Source of the DNA: Hahellaceae bacterium
Lineage (GTDB): Bacteria > Pseudomonadota > Gammaproteobacteria > Pseudomonadales > Oleiphilaceae
DNA: 64,000 nucleotides
NCBI GenBank assembly: GCA_024234505.1
Contig: JACKOD010000005.1
Location: 124,001-188,000 of the forward strand
Direction: 5' to 3'
Both the position numbers and the translations under genes were made by a program. The notes below the pieces were generated by a model. It searched no databases. It saw nothing but the letters and a program-made list of their open reading frames with translations, and was not told the origin of the DNA. Positions 53,739 through 63,345 of the stretch are shown in pieces. How positions within the stretch are numbered: the first letter of the stretch is position 1; every line of letters starts with the position of its first letter.

Positions 53739-54203
53739 TCATTTATCGTTGACAATAATTTTCAACAAATCGTAGGTCGTGATAATTCCGGATACGACAC
53801 CATTTTTCTTAACGAAAATCCGGTGAAGGTGTTCATTCATCATGGTTTCTGCCACGCTTTTAATCGGCGCATCTTCATCCACAGAGAAGATGATGGGCGT
53901 CATAATGTCCCGAACCTCTACGGGCATTTTGAGCATTTCTTCAAAAATAAAGGCTCTGAGTCTTCGGGCTTCACGGGCTTCTTCGTCGGTCAGACGTTTG
54001 TCATGATCACCTGACACATTATTCAGATGGAAATCTGCGATGTCTTTCAGTGTCGCAATGCCGATCAGATGCCCATCTTCATCTGCCACGGGACTGCCAG
54101 ATATTTCATTTTCTGAAAGGAATCGTGCAAATCGTTGCATCGTCCAGTGTTGAGGAACGGACTTGATGCTGGGTGTCATAATGTCGCGGGCGACTAAAGT
54201 CAT
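53739..54203 (-). CDS. Tandem CBS domain protein
   Basis: A 154-residue protein made of two CBS domains (about 5-60 and 93-150): ARDIMTPSIKSVPQHWTM starts the first and VRDIMTPIIFSVDEDAPI the second. Pairs of CBS domains form a Bateman module that binds adenine nucleotides and regulates partners. There is no catalytic domain, so it is a stand-alone sensor of unknown target. Confidence 0.9.
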   Translation of the reverse strand: MTLVARDIMTPSIKSVPQHWTMQRFARFLSENEISGSPVADEDGHLIGIATLKDIADFHLNNVSGDHDKRLTDEEAREARRLRAFIFEEMLKMPVEVRDIMTPIIFSVDEDAPIKSVAETMMNEHLHRIFVKKNGVVSGIITTYDLLKIIVNDK

Positions 54204-54330
54204 TTATTGGCGTCCTATTCCTGTGGGGCTGAACCTTAACGGATTCTAACCCCAATACCCTTGGAAATGAAGATCAGTTATATAAGGCCAAATTATACAA
54301 GCAATGGATGGTTAACCTTCTTGAGCTGTA

Positions 54331-55104
54331 TCAGTTGCCGGCATTCGTCTGAAACGGTGCTTTAACGGCCTGGATATGTCCCTGCTCATCGTAGATGATT
54401 TCGGCATTCTGGTATTTTTCCATGTGCGCGACCTTCTCCAGTGCCTGCAGTGACTTGACCGGTATATCGACCACTAACGTGTTTACCAGCCATCCCGGCA
54501 AAACGCCACCCGGATCGGTGTGTTGTAACCAGATCACTTTGGTTTGCGACTCGTTGACAGGAGAAATCAGATAGCTGGTTTCCGCGATGGTCACACGAAC
54601 ATAATCATCATTTGCTGGGATTTTGTCGTTTGCCGCCACCATATGCATGTTAATTTCCTGAGTGGCCGGATCACTGGTGATTTCGACTTTCAGAATATAG
54701 TCGCGGTCTTTGAACGGCCAGGGTAAATCATTGACAGAGTATGCGTAGCGGTCAATAAAGCTGTTTTCATCGAAGCCGTAGACCTTGCTACAGCCATGTA
54801 CCCACTCAAGGCACGAAAGCGGATTGGCCATCACTGCCATAATGTTGGTGAAAGGGGCGTTGAGTATGGCAACCGCTTTGAATGCCTCAAAGCTTGAACC
54901 TTCCTGATGGCGGGTGTAAATGGTGATATTGTCTTCTTGTTCGATTTCTTTCCAGTCTGGCGCATTGAGGGGAATCTCGGCGAATGCAGTGGAAGTGCAT
55001 AGCAGGCCCAGTAATCCGAAAAGATAGTTGCGAGAGATTTTTTTGATAGGGTTTGCGTGAACAGTCCTTTTGGCTTTCAGGTTGTTCTGTTTAAATAACG
55101 TCAT
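54331..55104 (-). CDS. START domain lipid-binding protein, probably exported
   Basis: A 257-residue protein with a positively charged N-terminus and hydrophobic segment ending in a signal-peptidase-like site (LLCTSTAFA-E, near 43). The rest is a START/SRPBCC-type domain: ITIYTRHQEGSSFEAFKAV, DRYAYSVNDLPWPFKDRDY and VIWLQHTDPGG. START domains bind lipids in a hydrophobic cavity. It is divergent from the DUF2804 gene, with about 170 bp between the starts. Confidence 0.87.
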   Translation of the reverse strand: MTLFKQNNLKAKRTVHANPIKKISRNYLFGLLGLLCTSTAFAEIPLNAPDWKEIEQEDNITIYTRHQEGSSFEAFKAVAILNAPFTNIMAVMANPLSCLEWVHGCSKVYGFDENSFIDRYAYSVNDLPWPFKDRDYILKVEITSDPATQEINMHMVAANDKIPANDDYVRVTIAETSYLISPVNESQTKVIWLQHTDPGGVLPGWLVNTLVVDIPVKSLQALEKVAHMEKYQNAEIIYDEQGHIQAVKAPFQTNAGN

Positions 55105-55277
55105 AAGCTGGCGAGGTGCCGATCCTTGATAAAAGTCGTTGTATTTTATGCAGGTTCATCCCTGTGTGGATGGCCGCAAGTGTACCACCTTAAGTCTGGC
55201 CTAAACTGATAAATTCGTTCCGTTTTTAATTGAACTTACCCGTATAAATTACCAGATTGAACCTGGAGAGAAGCCAT

Positions 55278-56288
55278 ATGCAAAAATTAATTCAGGAGAA
55301 TGGTCAGCCCCTGTTTGGAGTAATGGATACTCCGGTGGGGGAGATAAATTATCCTGACTATGATTTGCGCACCCCGATGGACAAAAAGCTGGGGCGTTTG
55401 CGCAAACAGATGGGCTTCAATCAGTTTCAGTTTATTGGTGTGATGAACGAGCAGTTGATTGCGGGTTTGGCGATTGTTGATCTCAAATGGCTTAGTAATG
55501 CATTTCTCTATGTTTACGATTGTGAAAGTGGCGAGCTGTATGAGAAAAGTTTGATTTCGCCGTTGGCACTGGGCACTCAAATGGGTATTCGCCCGGATCA
55601 CGGTGTTGCACGCTTTAAATCTCCCGGGGTGGAGGTGCGCTTCGACGCCAGAGGCAACATGCGTGAAGTGCGAGCCATGGTGGGAAAAGATTGCGAATTT
55701 GATTTGACGCTCAGAGAGCATGAGGCATTTGATCCTTTACGCGTGTGTTCCCGGGCGGGATATGCAGGATGGGTTTTTACTCAAAAAGCTGCCGGGTTGT
55801 CAGTGACGGGAAAAATACGTTGCAAGCAACGAGAGTATCGCTTATTGCCCGAATCAAGTTTTGGCAGTTATGACTGGAGTGCTGGTTTCATGCGCAGGGA
55901 AACCTGCTGGAACTGGGCTTGCTTGTCGGGAACCGCCACCACGGGTGAAGTAGTGGGCCTAAACCTGGCCTCGGGGGTGAACGAAACCGGCGTGACTGAA
56001 AATGTACTCTGGATAGGGCAGGTTAAAACCAAGCTTGATTTGGCGGTCTTTACCTTTGATCGCTACGCGCCGGAGAAGTGCTGGAATATCCGGACTTCGG
56101 ATGGTCTGGTGAATTTGCTGTTTGAGCCTAAGGGGAAGCGTGAAGAGAAGCTGAACGCCGGGCTGTTAGCCTCAAATTTTCGGCAAATGTTTGGATACTA
56201 TTCCGGAACCCTGACTGACCATGCCGGAAAAGTGGTTACACTCAAGTCTGTACCGGGCTTTGCTGAAGACCATTATGCAAAATGGTGA
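55278..56288 (+). CDS. DUF2804 family protein
   Basis: A 336-residue soluble protein matching the DUF2804 pattern: the N-terminal NGQPLFGVM, KWLSNAFLYVYD, GSYDWSAGFMRRETCWNWACLSG and GLNLASGVNETGVTENVLW. The family is uncharacterised; its beta-rich pattern recalls lipocalin-like enzymes, but this is inference. I choose the ATG at 55278 because GGAGAG lies 8 bp upstream; the open frame begins seven codons earlier. No signal peptide. Confidence 0.88.
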   Translation: MQKLIQENGQPLFGVMDTPVGEINYPDYDLRTPMDKKLGRLRKQMGFNQFQFIGVMNEQLIAGLAIVDLKWLSNAFLYVYDCESGELYEKSLISPLALGTQMGIRPDHGVARFKSPGVEVRFDARGNMREVRAMVGKDCEFDLTLREHEAFDPLRVCSRAGYAGWVFTQKAAGLSVTGKIRCKQREYRLLPESSFGSYDWSAGFMRRETCWNWACLSGTATTGEVVGLNLASGVNETGVTENVLWIGQVKTKLDLAVFTFDRYAPEKCWNIRTSDGLVNLLFEPKGKREEKLNAGLLASNFRQMFGYYSGTLTDHAGKVVTLKSVPGFAEDHYAKW

Positions 56289-56415
56289 GCATTCGCAGGC
56301 CTTATTGATCTTGGGCAAGTCGTTTTTTGTCGTTTGGAACTACCGTATTCGCTGGATCATTAGTTGATTGAAGTATTTTTTTGGATCGGTGAAATAGTTT
56401 CAGGCGGAGCTGAAC

Positions 56416-56988
56416 ATGCAAATGACAAAAAGTTTAAAAGCCTTGGGTTTGGCCTTTCTGCTGCTGACCCTGATTACAGCGGTTTTTCTCGGATTTACAC
56501 TAGGACTGACGCATCCTATGCCGTGGGTGGCCATTGCCATGTTAATCGGTGTGGTGTACATCAATAAAAAGGCCGTTGACAACAGCTTTCTGGTCTGGAG
56601 GGATGAATACAGTGTAGGGATTGCTTCCATTGATGCAGAGCATAAAAAACTGCTGAATCTGATCAACCAGTTACAGACGGCTTCACTGTATTACACGGGC
56701 GAGGATTTCGATAAAGACGCACTTAACGAAGTGATCGAGTACACCAAGTATCACTTTGCCAACGAAGAAAAATTGATGGAAACACATGGTTATCCAACGT
56801 GTGAGAGTCACAAGCAGGAACATCGCCGAATGGCAGAAAAAGTAATGTCGATGGTAAAAGCTTACGAAGAGGACAGTGACAAAACCATAGATGAACTACT
56901 TAATTTTCTGAAGCAGTGGCTTATCCGTCATATCAATGGGACCGATAAAGAATACAGCGAGTTTTTACGCAGCAAGGGTGTGAAGTAG
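56416..56988 (+). CDS. Membrane-anchored bacteriohemerythrin
   Basis: A 190-residue protein with two N-terminal hydrophobic segments (about 9-28 and 34-50) followed by a hemerythrin domain (about 58-186). The di-iron ligands are visible in DAEHKKLL, YHFANEEKLM, ESHKQEH and RHINGTDKEY, together with the starting W-R-D-E-Y-S-V-G. Hemerythrins bind O2 and may store or sense it, here at the inner membrane. It is monocistronic; a weak Fnr-like sequence upstream is not convincing. Confidence 0.92.
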   Translation: MQMTKSLKALGLAFLLLTLITAVFLGFTLGLTHPMPWVAIAMLIGVVYINKKAVDNSFLVWRDEYSVGIASIDAEHKKLLNLINQLQTASLYYTGEDFDKDALNEVIEYTKYHFANEEKLMETHGYPTCESHKQEHRRMAEKVMSMVKAYEEDSDKTIDELLNFLKQWLIRHINGTDKEYSEFLRSKGVK

Positions 56989-57016
56989 TTTTTTATTCCG
57001 GTTGGTCTGTGTTTAT

Positions 57017-57040
57017 AAAAAAGCCCCGCCTGGGCGGGGC
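57017..57040 (-). terminator. Rho-independent terminator of the DUF6160-like gene
   Basis: On the minus strand a 7-bp G/C stem GCCCCGC/GCGGGGC with a 4-nt loop is followed by six T residues, about 30 bp past the stop codon of the DUF6160-like gene. Confidence 0.88.
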
Positions 57041-57071
57041 AATTGGGCTGAATGTAATACTATAAAATGGT

Positions 57072-57863
57072 TTAGTGTCCGTAAACTTCCAGGTGTGTGT
57101 TACTGACTACCAGATCGGTGATGCCAATGGAACCCAGGCTGTGGCCGCCGATATTAACCGCGCCGATTTGCATATCCAGTTCCAGAGGACGCAGGTCGAA
57201 GGCCAGTGCTTCGCCACTTGCCGCGCGGGTATTGGCTTTTTTAGACAGGGTGCCCTGAACGATAAATACACCGTGAGCCGCTATATCTGCTTGCAGGTTG
57301 GCATCAGTCACCGAGCCGGCAGAGTTATCACTGCTAACGGTCATGTTTTCCAGTCCTATCCCTAGAAAGTCAACGTCGATATCCCAATCTGTAACGCGAA
57401 CGCCTACGGTGGCAATCAGTGCGTCAGTGGCGGTATCAATTCTCAGATTAACACCGCTAACCAAACCTTCCATGTTCATATTGCTTGCCAGGCGAGTGTT
57501 TTCACCTGCCAGACCGTTGAGCTCAATGCTGCCTACCGTCATATTGAAATCGACTGGAGTTCCCGATATAGAGTGCATGTCAATGACCGCATCGCCGTCA
57601 GCCATCACATCAATGTCTATCTGGACGTCGTCTACAAGCGTTCCTCCGATACCACCGACATGTAGGTTGTTAATGCTCAGGTTTCCTTCATCCGTCCACC
57701 GAAATGCACCTAAATCCATCTGATATTCAACTTCGATAGTAATACCCGCCTGACCGGTCATTGAACTCATTGCTTGGTCATCAAGGGGTTTCATTTCTGC
57801 GTAAGCATTGGCGGTGATTGCGCCAATTGCCAATGCGAGTGTTATTTTTTGCAGGCCTTTCAT
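57072..57863 (-). CDS. DUF6160-like exported protein
   Basis: A 263-residue protein with a signal peptide (MKGLQKITLALAIGAITANAYA) followed by LDDQAMSSMTGQAGITIEVE, the N-terminal signature I associate with DUF6160. The rest is a repetitive, beta-rich, Asp/Gly/Asn-rich region with many VDxxIDIDV-like strands, suggesting an extracellular or periplasmic beta-helical or barrel-like structure. The start at 57863 follows AGGAGAG by 5 bp; the longer frame is not supported. Function unknown. Confidence 0.8.
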   Translation of the reverse strand: MKGLQKITLALAIGAITANAYAEMKPLDDQAMSSMTGQAGITIEVEYQMDLGAFRWTDEGNLSINNLHVGGIGGTLVDDVQIDIDVMADGDAVIDMHSISGTPVDFNMTVGSIELNGLAGENTRLASNMNMEGLVSGVNLRIDTATDALIATVGVRVTDWDIDVDFLGIGLENMTVSSDNSAGSVTDANLQADIAAHGVFIVQGTLSKKANTRAASGEALAFDLRPLELDMQIGAVNIGGHSLGSIGITDLVVSNTHLEVYGH

Positions 57864-58027
57864 GGTAACTCTCCTTTTAATTAGTAATGATTGGCTGTTC
57901 ATTCGTTTTGTTATATCAGCCACAGCGATACATTACGTTTTTTTGGAGGGTTGACGAATCGATTAAAAGGATGAGATGTACGCTAAAAATGTGCTGCATC
58001 GCACGTTTTTAGCGGGGACGGTGATAT

Positions 58028-60739
58028 TCAGAGTAACCCGATATCCCGAGCAATTGAGAGGGCTTGCGTGCGGTTTTTCGCGTCCAGTTTAGTGTAAATG
58101 TTGCGAAGGTGCGTTTTGACGGTGGCAAGCGAAATGGAAAGCGTTGCCGCAAGGGATTGATTGTTGTGTCCTGCACTAAGCAGGGTAAGCACCTCTCGCT
58201 CTCTTTCGCTTAGTGTGTCCTTAGGCGAATGTGTATTGTCCGTTGCCTGCACCTGCTGCAGACTATCGAGGTGACGTAAAATCTGAGTGGCCGTATGTCT
58301 TGTTTGCAGATGTTGTCGGGCGCGTTCAAGATAGGGTCTGATTACGCCTGCAAATTCACTAAAACACCGAAGCAGGCCGGACTGATTAAAGCATTCTAGC
58401 GCCTCTTTAAAGCAGGCGGCCGCTTTATCCGTCTGACCTCGCAAATCGGCACTGATGGTGAGCAGGAGCCAGCATTGAATTTGACGACGCACAAACTGGT
58501 GGGATTCTGCGATTCGCAACAATTCGCTGATCTCTGCGTCCTTGTTGATGCCTCGTGTTGTTTCCAGTCTTAACCATTGCACTTCCTCTTCGGAATATCG
58601 GCATCTGGGGCCAGAGGGATCGCGTGCAGAGAAATGCTTCCCCCATTGCAAAATGGGCAAGAAATGCCCGTCCTGAGCGCTACCGGCGGCGTCCAGAAAC
58701 ACGGGTTCAGGAAAGGCGTGACTCCATCCGTTCGCTTCTTCAAGCAGACGTTGTTGGTGTAGGAGGTACGTTACCGATTCATTTCTGATAATTCGTTGCT
58801 CTTTGAAACATGCGATAGACCAGCGAAGAAAATGAAAATAGACCAGATTTAAAGGGCTGATATGTGCACTGGCAGTTTCAAAGGCTTGATTCAGATAGAT
58901 TTCTGCCAGGTCGAAGTTGCCTTGCTCATGTTGTATAAACGCACGTAAATAATGCAGGTTGGATGTCAATGGGTGGTCGAGCCAGAATGCCGGGAGCTTC
59001 TCCTGCGTCTCCGTCAGCAGTTGCGCGGCAAAAGCGATTTGACCTTGATAAGACAGGCAGGGTACCAGCCAGTTTAATGTGGTAAGGACACCGAGCAAAT
59101 CATCTGCCGCTTTTGAGGCTTCCAGCGCCTGGCTGAGGTGAATGCTGGCATCTGAAATATGATCCTGAAAAAAGGCGTCAACGCCTTTTAACTGTAGTAT
59201 CCACGCGTGAAACTGAGGATGGCTTTGCCAGTCTTCCGGCTCAAGTGCCGTGCTTGAATGCTGTGCGGCGGAAAGATTTCCAGTCAACATCCAGACATAC
59301 ATGCGGGCGAATGTGAGTACTTTTTGTAAATAATTCTTGGCTTCATTCAACTGCACGGGGTTAATGTCGGCGCAACCTGCGTAGTCGCATGTAGTGTTCA
59401 ATAGCCACTGGGTTCGCGCGAATCTGGTTTCGGTGAGCGCATGCGATCCTTGATTGAAGGCGTGCAGCGCATCCAGAAAGCAAATCCACGGATTGTTATT
59501 TTTCCAATGCGTATCGAAAAGGGCAATGATGCGGCCAGGGTAAATTAACAAACCATTTGCGACCAGATCAGGTAAGGATTCTATGAGTAGTTGAACCGCG
59601 AGTGTCTTGTCATCGCCTTCATATGCAAGTGCGATTGCAGCGGTCCAATCTTTACGGCATGCAAACCAGCGGGCGGCAGAGGTAAGAATCGAATTTTTTT
59701 GCGGGGTGACAGGAACGTTTGCTCTTAACCAGTCTCTGAATAGTTCATGGAGTCTGAACCAGCGGCCTTCACTATCCAAAGAGAGTACCAGTAGATTTTT
59801 TATACTCATCTCTTCCAGCATGGCCTGACTGTCGTGAATTTCCAGTACGTGATTCATCAGATTGACGTGGATGCGCGGAAACAGTGCTGCAACCGCTAAA
59901 AATTGACGCCATTCGGGCGAACAGTCGTCAAAAATTTCGTCTAGTAAATAATCGGTGATCAGGGCGTGATTGCCGTTGAAATCGTTGATTGTGTGACCTG
60001 CTTTTCCCTGATCTTTGAGGGCAATCGCGGCGAGTTGCAGGGCGGCAATCCAGCCTCCGGTTTTTTCGAACAAAATGTCTAACTGCTGAGTGCCTAATTG
60101 TAATTCGTGTCGGTTCTTCAGAAACTGGCGACATGCTTCTTTATCAAATTGGAGTTGAGTGCTTCCGAACTCTAAAATCTGATCGCGCGCTCTTCGTCGG
60201 GGAATCTTTAATGAGGGTTGGTGCCGGGTGGTCATGACAACCTTTAGAAAAGAGGGAATATGATCAAGCAGGTGATTGAAAGCCCGATGGATATCCGGAT
60301 GGTTAACTAAATGAAAATCGTCCAGTACAAGAATCCATTGTGGCGGGCTTTTCCAGGTTCGAGAATATTCCATGAGAGCGGCATGAAATATTTGGGCAAT
60401 GTGAACGGGATTATCTTCCGTGTTAACACAAAGACGCGTTGCGAGCCGAAGAAAAAAGGGTTTATCCAGTCGACATAAACTCAGACAAATAGAATGCCAG
60501 AAAGTTGCAGGTTGATTGTCTGTTTCGTCAAGCGATACCCATGCGTAAGGAATTCGATGTGTATCCAGCCAAAAATTTATGGCGGTTGTCTTTCCGAAGC
60601 CGGCAGGCGCGGAGATCAGCGTGAGCGGAAAATTGAGAATTTCGTTGAGCTGTTCATTGAGTATCTCGCGAGAGGTAATGCCTCGCGGAAGTTGCGGCTT
60701 TTGTAGTTTCGGAAGATCAATCACAGTCGGGTCATTCAT
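58028..60739 (-). CDS. MalT-like LuxR family transcriptional regulator
   Basis: A 903-residue STAND-type regulator. The N-terminal NTPase has the Walker A APAGFGKTTA (near 45) and the aspartate-rich ILVLDDFHLV (near 148); the middle is a TPR-like helical region (about 350-800); the C-terminal LuxR helix-turn-helix is LSEREREVLTLLSAGHNNQSLAATLSISLATVKTHLRNIYTKL in parts near 838-880. Such proteins activate transcription on binding an inducer and ATP. Neither the inducer nor the targets are known; the nearest gene is the DUF6160-like gene downstream. Confidence 0.93.
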   Translation of the reverse strand: MNDPTVIDLPKLQKPQLPRGITSREILNEQLNEILNFPLTLISAPAGFGKTTAINFWLDTHRIPYAWVSLDETDNQPATFWHSICLSLCRLDKPFFLRLATRLCVNTEDNPVHIAQIFHAALMEYSRTWKSPPQWILVLDDFHLVNHPDIHRAFNHLLDHIPSFLKVVMTTRHQPSLKIPRRRARDQILEFGSTQLQFDKEACRQFLKNRHELQLGTQQLDILFEKTGGWIAALQLAAIALKDQGKAGHTINDFNGNHALITDYLLDEIFDDCSPEWRQFLAVAALFPRIHVNLMNHVLEIHDSQAMLEEMSIKNLLVLSLDSEGRWFRLHELFRDWLRANVPVTPQKNSILTSAARWFACRKDWTAAIALAYEGDDKTLAVQLLIESLPDLVANGLLIYPGRIIALFDTHWKNNNPWICFLDALHAFNQGSHALTETRFARTQWLLNTTCDYAGCADINPVQLNEAKNYLQKVLTFARMYVWMLTGNLSAAQHSSTALEPEDWQSHPQFHAWILQLKGVDAFFQDHISDASIHLSQALEASKAADDLLGVLTTLNWLVPCLSYQGQIAFAAQLLTETQEKLPAFWLDHPLTSNLHYLRAFIQHEQGNFDLAEIYLNQAFETASAHISPLNLVYFHFLRWSIACFKEQRIIRNESVTYLLHQQRLLEEANGWSHAFPEPVFLDAAGSAQDGHFLPILQWGKHFSARDPSGPRCRYSEEEVQWLRLETTRGINKDAEISELLRIAESHQFVRRQIQCWLLLTISADLRGQTDKAAACFKEALECFNQSGLLRCFSEFAGVIRPYLERARQHLQTRHTATQILRHLDSLQQVQATDNTHSPKDTLSEREREVLTLLSAGHNNQSLAATLSISLATVKTHLRNIYTKLDAKNRTQALSIARDIGLL

Positions 60740-60793
60740 AACCTGTAGAAAATACCTTATATTATCTGGTAAGTGAACAAACGAGACTCAAAA

Positions 60794-61240
60794 ATGAAAA
60801 TTCTGGTCGATGCGGATGCCTGCCCTAAACCGGTACGAGAAATATTGTTTCGTGCCGCCGAGCGGGTAGGGGTGGAAACCCTGTTTATTGCCAATCAGTT
60901 GACTCAGGTTCCTCCTTCCCGGTTTATCCGTGCACTTCAGGTTGAAAAAGGCTTTGATGTTGCTGACAACGAGATCGTTCGCCGAAGTGAAATCAATGAT
61001 CTGGTCATTACTTCGGATATTCCTTTAGCCGCTGAAGCGATCGAAAAAGGCGCTTTGGCTTTGACGCCAAGAGGTGCGCTTTATACCAAGGACAATGTGA
61101 AAGCGAAGCTGAATATGCGCGACTTTATGGATACCATGCGTGCCAGCGGCATTCAGTCGGGTGGCCCTGCTGCTTTCAGTGCACAGGATAAGCAGTTATT
61201 TGCCAATGAACTTGATCGTTATCTGGCGCGGCATGCCTAA
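60794..61240 (+). CDS. YaiI/YqxD family protein (DUF188)
   Basis: A 148-residue conserved protein beginning [18 protein letters not shown], with [24 protein letters not shown] in the middle. The family is widespread but functionally undefined; the acidic residues arranged as in PIN/NYN nucleases suggest a nuclease fold, which is inference. I choose the ATG at 60794 over an upstream GTG at 60773 because it gives the family N-terminus. It is convergent with the metallo-beta-lactamase-fold gene (overlap of 4 bp). Confidence 0.93.
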   Translation: MKILVDADACPKPVREILFRAAERVGVETLFIANQLTQVPPSRFIRALQVEKGFDVADNEIVRRSEINDLVITSDIPLAAEAIEKGALALTPRGALYTKDNVKAKLNMRDFMDTMRASGIQSGGPAAFSAQDKQLFANELDRYLARHA

Positions 61241-62352
61241 GGCGCTTTTGAAAATGATCGGGCTGTTCCAAACTCCAGCTCCCCAAATAGAAACGTTGGT
61301 TTGAGGCCGGGAAATCCCCAGTATTCTGTGAGTTCGGACGAAGGCACCACGTTAAAAAAGTCGGGATTACGCTGACTTGGACCGGCAATGGTTTTTTCCA
61401 GCACCATCGAAATATATTGATCCAGGCCTCTTTCCAGTGTATTCCCGTTCAGAATCACTTCGGCACCCGTCTCGCTGGCGTATTGTTTTACGCCGGGTAT
61501 TTTGGAGTGAGTGGGGCTATAACTGTCGGCGGAGACGCCATTTTCGCTGCTTACCAGAAGTCCTTCGGGCGTGTTGGCAACCAGGGAGTGGTTTCCCTCG
61601 GTGTGTCCGGGGGTTTGGATGAGTGCCACGCTGTCACCGATCATGATGCTAGAATCCAGCAAAATTACTTTGTCGGCAGGAATGCCCTCTAGTCCGTGAG
61701 GGCAGTACCAGTCTGATTGTGGCGGTAGCAGACCTTGCGTGGCATACCACTCCTGTTTCATTACCAGTAACTTTGCGTTGGGGAAGAAGGCCTGCGTTTG
61801 TTCCGAGCCTAGCCACTTTCGTAAATCCTGAGTATGAAGGTGGTCGTAAGAAATAAAGTCCACGTCCTGCGGAGTGAGTCCACACTGGGACAATGCCTCT
61901 TCAACACGGTTGGAAACGGGGGCGATGAATTTGTCAATTACGCCCGAGAATGGGCCGTAGGTATTGGCCAGTCTTTTAAAAAAAGGGGTTTCTCTGTTGG
62001 CATCAATGTCTGAGGGCGAAAATAGAAGTGTTTTTAAGCCTTCAGTGGTTTCGATTTGTACGATAAATACACGATTAATAATGTGCATAAATGGTGACGC
62101 CACGCGAGCCGCATTGAGCAAACCATAGCGCGTGGGGTAGGGGACTCTGATCAGGTTTACGGTACGATAGTAACTGACGGTTTTATTTAGCCCCAGCATA
62201 TATTCCCTGAATTCTTCTCCGGCTTTTTTGGTCATTTCCAGTCGTGCCGAGGGCGTTGCTTCGTTTCGCGTTTTATCAATGTACTTGAGCTTGCGTATAC
62301 CCAGTGCTTCAAGTTGCTTTTGACTCGCTAACTTTACGCTATGGTTCGACAT
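61237..62352 (-). CDS. Metallo-beta-lactamase-fold hydrolase with altered metal motif
   Basis: A 371-residue protein with the MBL fold in its central part (about 95-330). The first metal motif, normally HxHxDH, reads [12 protein letters not shown], so the usual Asp and second-site His are replaced by Gln and Asp. The later [11 protein letters not shown] keeps the conserved histidine. A helical N-terminal region of about 70 residues precedes the fold. Substrate unknown; a changed or single-metal site is possible. Confidence 0.82.
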   Translation of the reverse strand: MSNHSVKLASQKQLEALGIRKLKYIDKTRNEATPSARLEMTKKAGEEFREYMLGLNKTVSYYRTVNLIRVPYPTRYGLLNAARVASPFMHIINRVFIVQIETTEGLKTLLFSPSDIDANRETPFFKRLANTYGPFSGVIDKFIAPVSNRVEEALSQCGLTPQDVDFISYDHLHTQDLRKWLGSEQTQAFFPNAKLLVMKQEWYATQGLLPPQSDWYCPHGLEGIPADKVILLDSSIMIGDSVALIQTPGHTEGNHSLVANTPEGLLVSSENGVSADSYSPTHSKIPGVKQYASETGAEVILNGNTLERGLDQYISMVLEKTIAGPSQRNPDFFNVVPSSELTEYWGFPGLKPTFLFGELEFGTARSFSKAP

Positions 62353-62671
62353 GATTTTTTCCTTTGGGTGAATCGCGAAATGAGTCTTTGAAACGGTTGC
62401 TCCAAGGAATGGCTTAACGTAGTTAAAGCGGATTAAATAACTATAGACCAGATGTCTGTAATCAGGTTTTGTTCTGTTAATCCTGTCCGTCTGATCGCGT
62501 GAAGGACGAAAAGTTGATTAAAAAATTCGCAAATATTCTTTGAAAATCGAAATCTTCTGCTAAAATCCGCCTCCTTGGATTTTGGTGCGAAAGTGTGGTT
62601 TTGCGTCAACAGGTCAGGGGTGGCTTAACAATGATCAGTTTCAGTAGTTAAACCACTGTGAAGCTTGGAAT
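62353..62671. other. Divergent promoter region before the PagP-like gene
   Basis: About 320 bp, A/T-rich, between the minus-strand MBL gene and the plus-strand PagP-like gene. It should contain both promoters. I see no RNA gene, repeat or credible small open frame. Confidence 0.4.
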
Positions 62672-63232
62672 ATGAATGGATGTGGCGTGATGACCTTTAA
62701 GATGGTTCGCTCTAAAATGGCGTTGTATTTTTCTTTATTGTGTCTGGTGCTGACGTGCGCTGGCAACGTTCAGGCAGACACCAACGAGACGGGATTGTTT
62801 TCATCCATCTTTGATGAAAGCGATTATGTCTATTTTCAAACCAGTCTGGCCACGGTGCACTTTCATCCGAAGGAAGAGCATAACAACAAGCAGAATCTGA
62901 TCGGGATAGATTATCACTGGAAAAGTGGTTATTTATTGGGTGCATCGTTTTTTAAGAACTCTTTTCATCAGTCATCCCAATTTGGTTATTTTGGTCGTCA
63001 GTGGGATATTCCCAATACCAATGATTTGCTATATGTGAGTCTGGTAGGCGGATTTATTCACGGCTACCGAGGTGAACATAAAGAAGAAATTCCATTTAAT
63101 GATCATGGCACTGCGCCAGTGGTTCTGCCTTTGATCGGGGCTCGATACGAGCACTTTCACTCGCAGTTGATTGTTTTTGGCCTTGCCGGATTTACCTGGA
63201 CGCTGGGTTACGATATTCCTGTGAACTGGTAG
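62672..63232 (+). CDS. PagP-like outer membrane beta-barrel protein
   Basis: A 186-residue protein with a signal peptide (about 8-35, cleaved after VQA). By eye it follows PagP, the outer membrane lipid A palmitoyltransferase: TVHFHP with H63 matches the catalytic His segment, FFKNSFHQ (N96-S97) matches the FKDSW segment, and APVVLPLIGARYEHF matches the PVLLPL segment. The catalytic Asp of PagP is Asn here. Related proteins are often annotated as glycerol-3-phosphate transporters, which I would not trust. The start could be one of three ATGs in the first 16 codons. Confidence 0.7.
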   Translation: MNGCGVMTFKMVRSKMALYFSLLCLVLTCAGNVQADTNETGLFSSIFDESDYVYFQTSLATVHFHPKEEHNNKQNLIGIDYHWKSGYLLGASFFKNSFHQSSQFGYFGRQWDIPNTNDLLYVSLVGGFIHGYRGEHKEEIPFNDHGTAPVVLPLIGARYEHFHSQLIVFGLAGFTWTLGYDIPVNW

Positions 63233-63267
63233 CTCATCTATCGTTTGGATACAACGGCCCGCCAGCC

Positions 63268-63287
63268 AGGGACCCGCTCCCTTTTTT
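63268..63287 (+). terminator. Short terminator after the PagP-like gene
   Basis: AGGGA-CCCGC-TCCCT followed directly by six T residues, about 35 bp past the stop codon. The stem is only 5 bp but the T-run is good. Confidence 0.5.
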
Positions 63288-63307
63288 AACTCATTTGATG
63301 CTAAGAT

Positions 63308-63338
63308 CCTCTATCATTAACGTGACTTATGATAGAGG
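63308..63338. promoter_or_regulatory. Perfect 10-bp dyad over the peroxidase ribosome binding site
   Basis: CCTCTATCAT and ATGATAGAGG are separated by 11 bp. The right arm contains the GAGG Shine-Dalgarno of the next gene, whose ATG lies 8 bp farther. As DNA this could be an operator; as RNA a hairpin that hides the ribosome binding site. Confidence 0.6.
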
Positions 63339-63345
63339 GCGCTGC

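Noticed and set aside
56305..56318. Fnr-like box TTGATCTTGGGCAA before the bacteriohemerythrin gene
   Set aside because: The second half-site has two mismatches at key positions, and the motif falls just after the DUF2804 gene; too weak to list.
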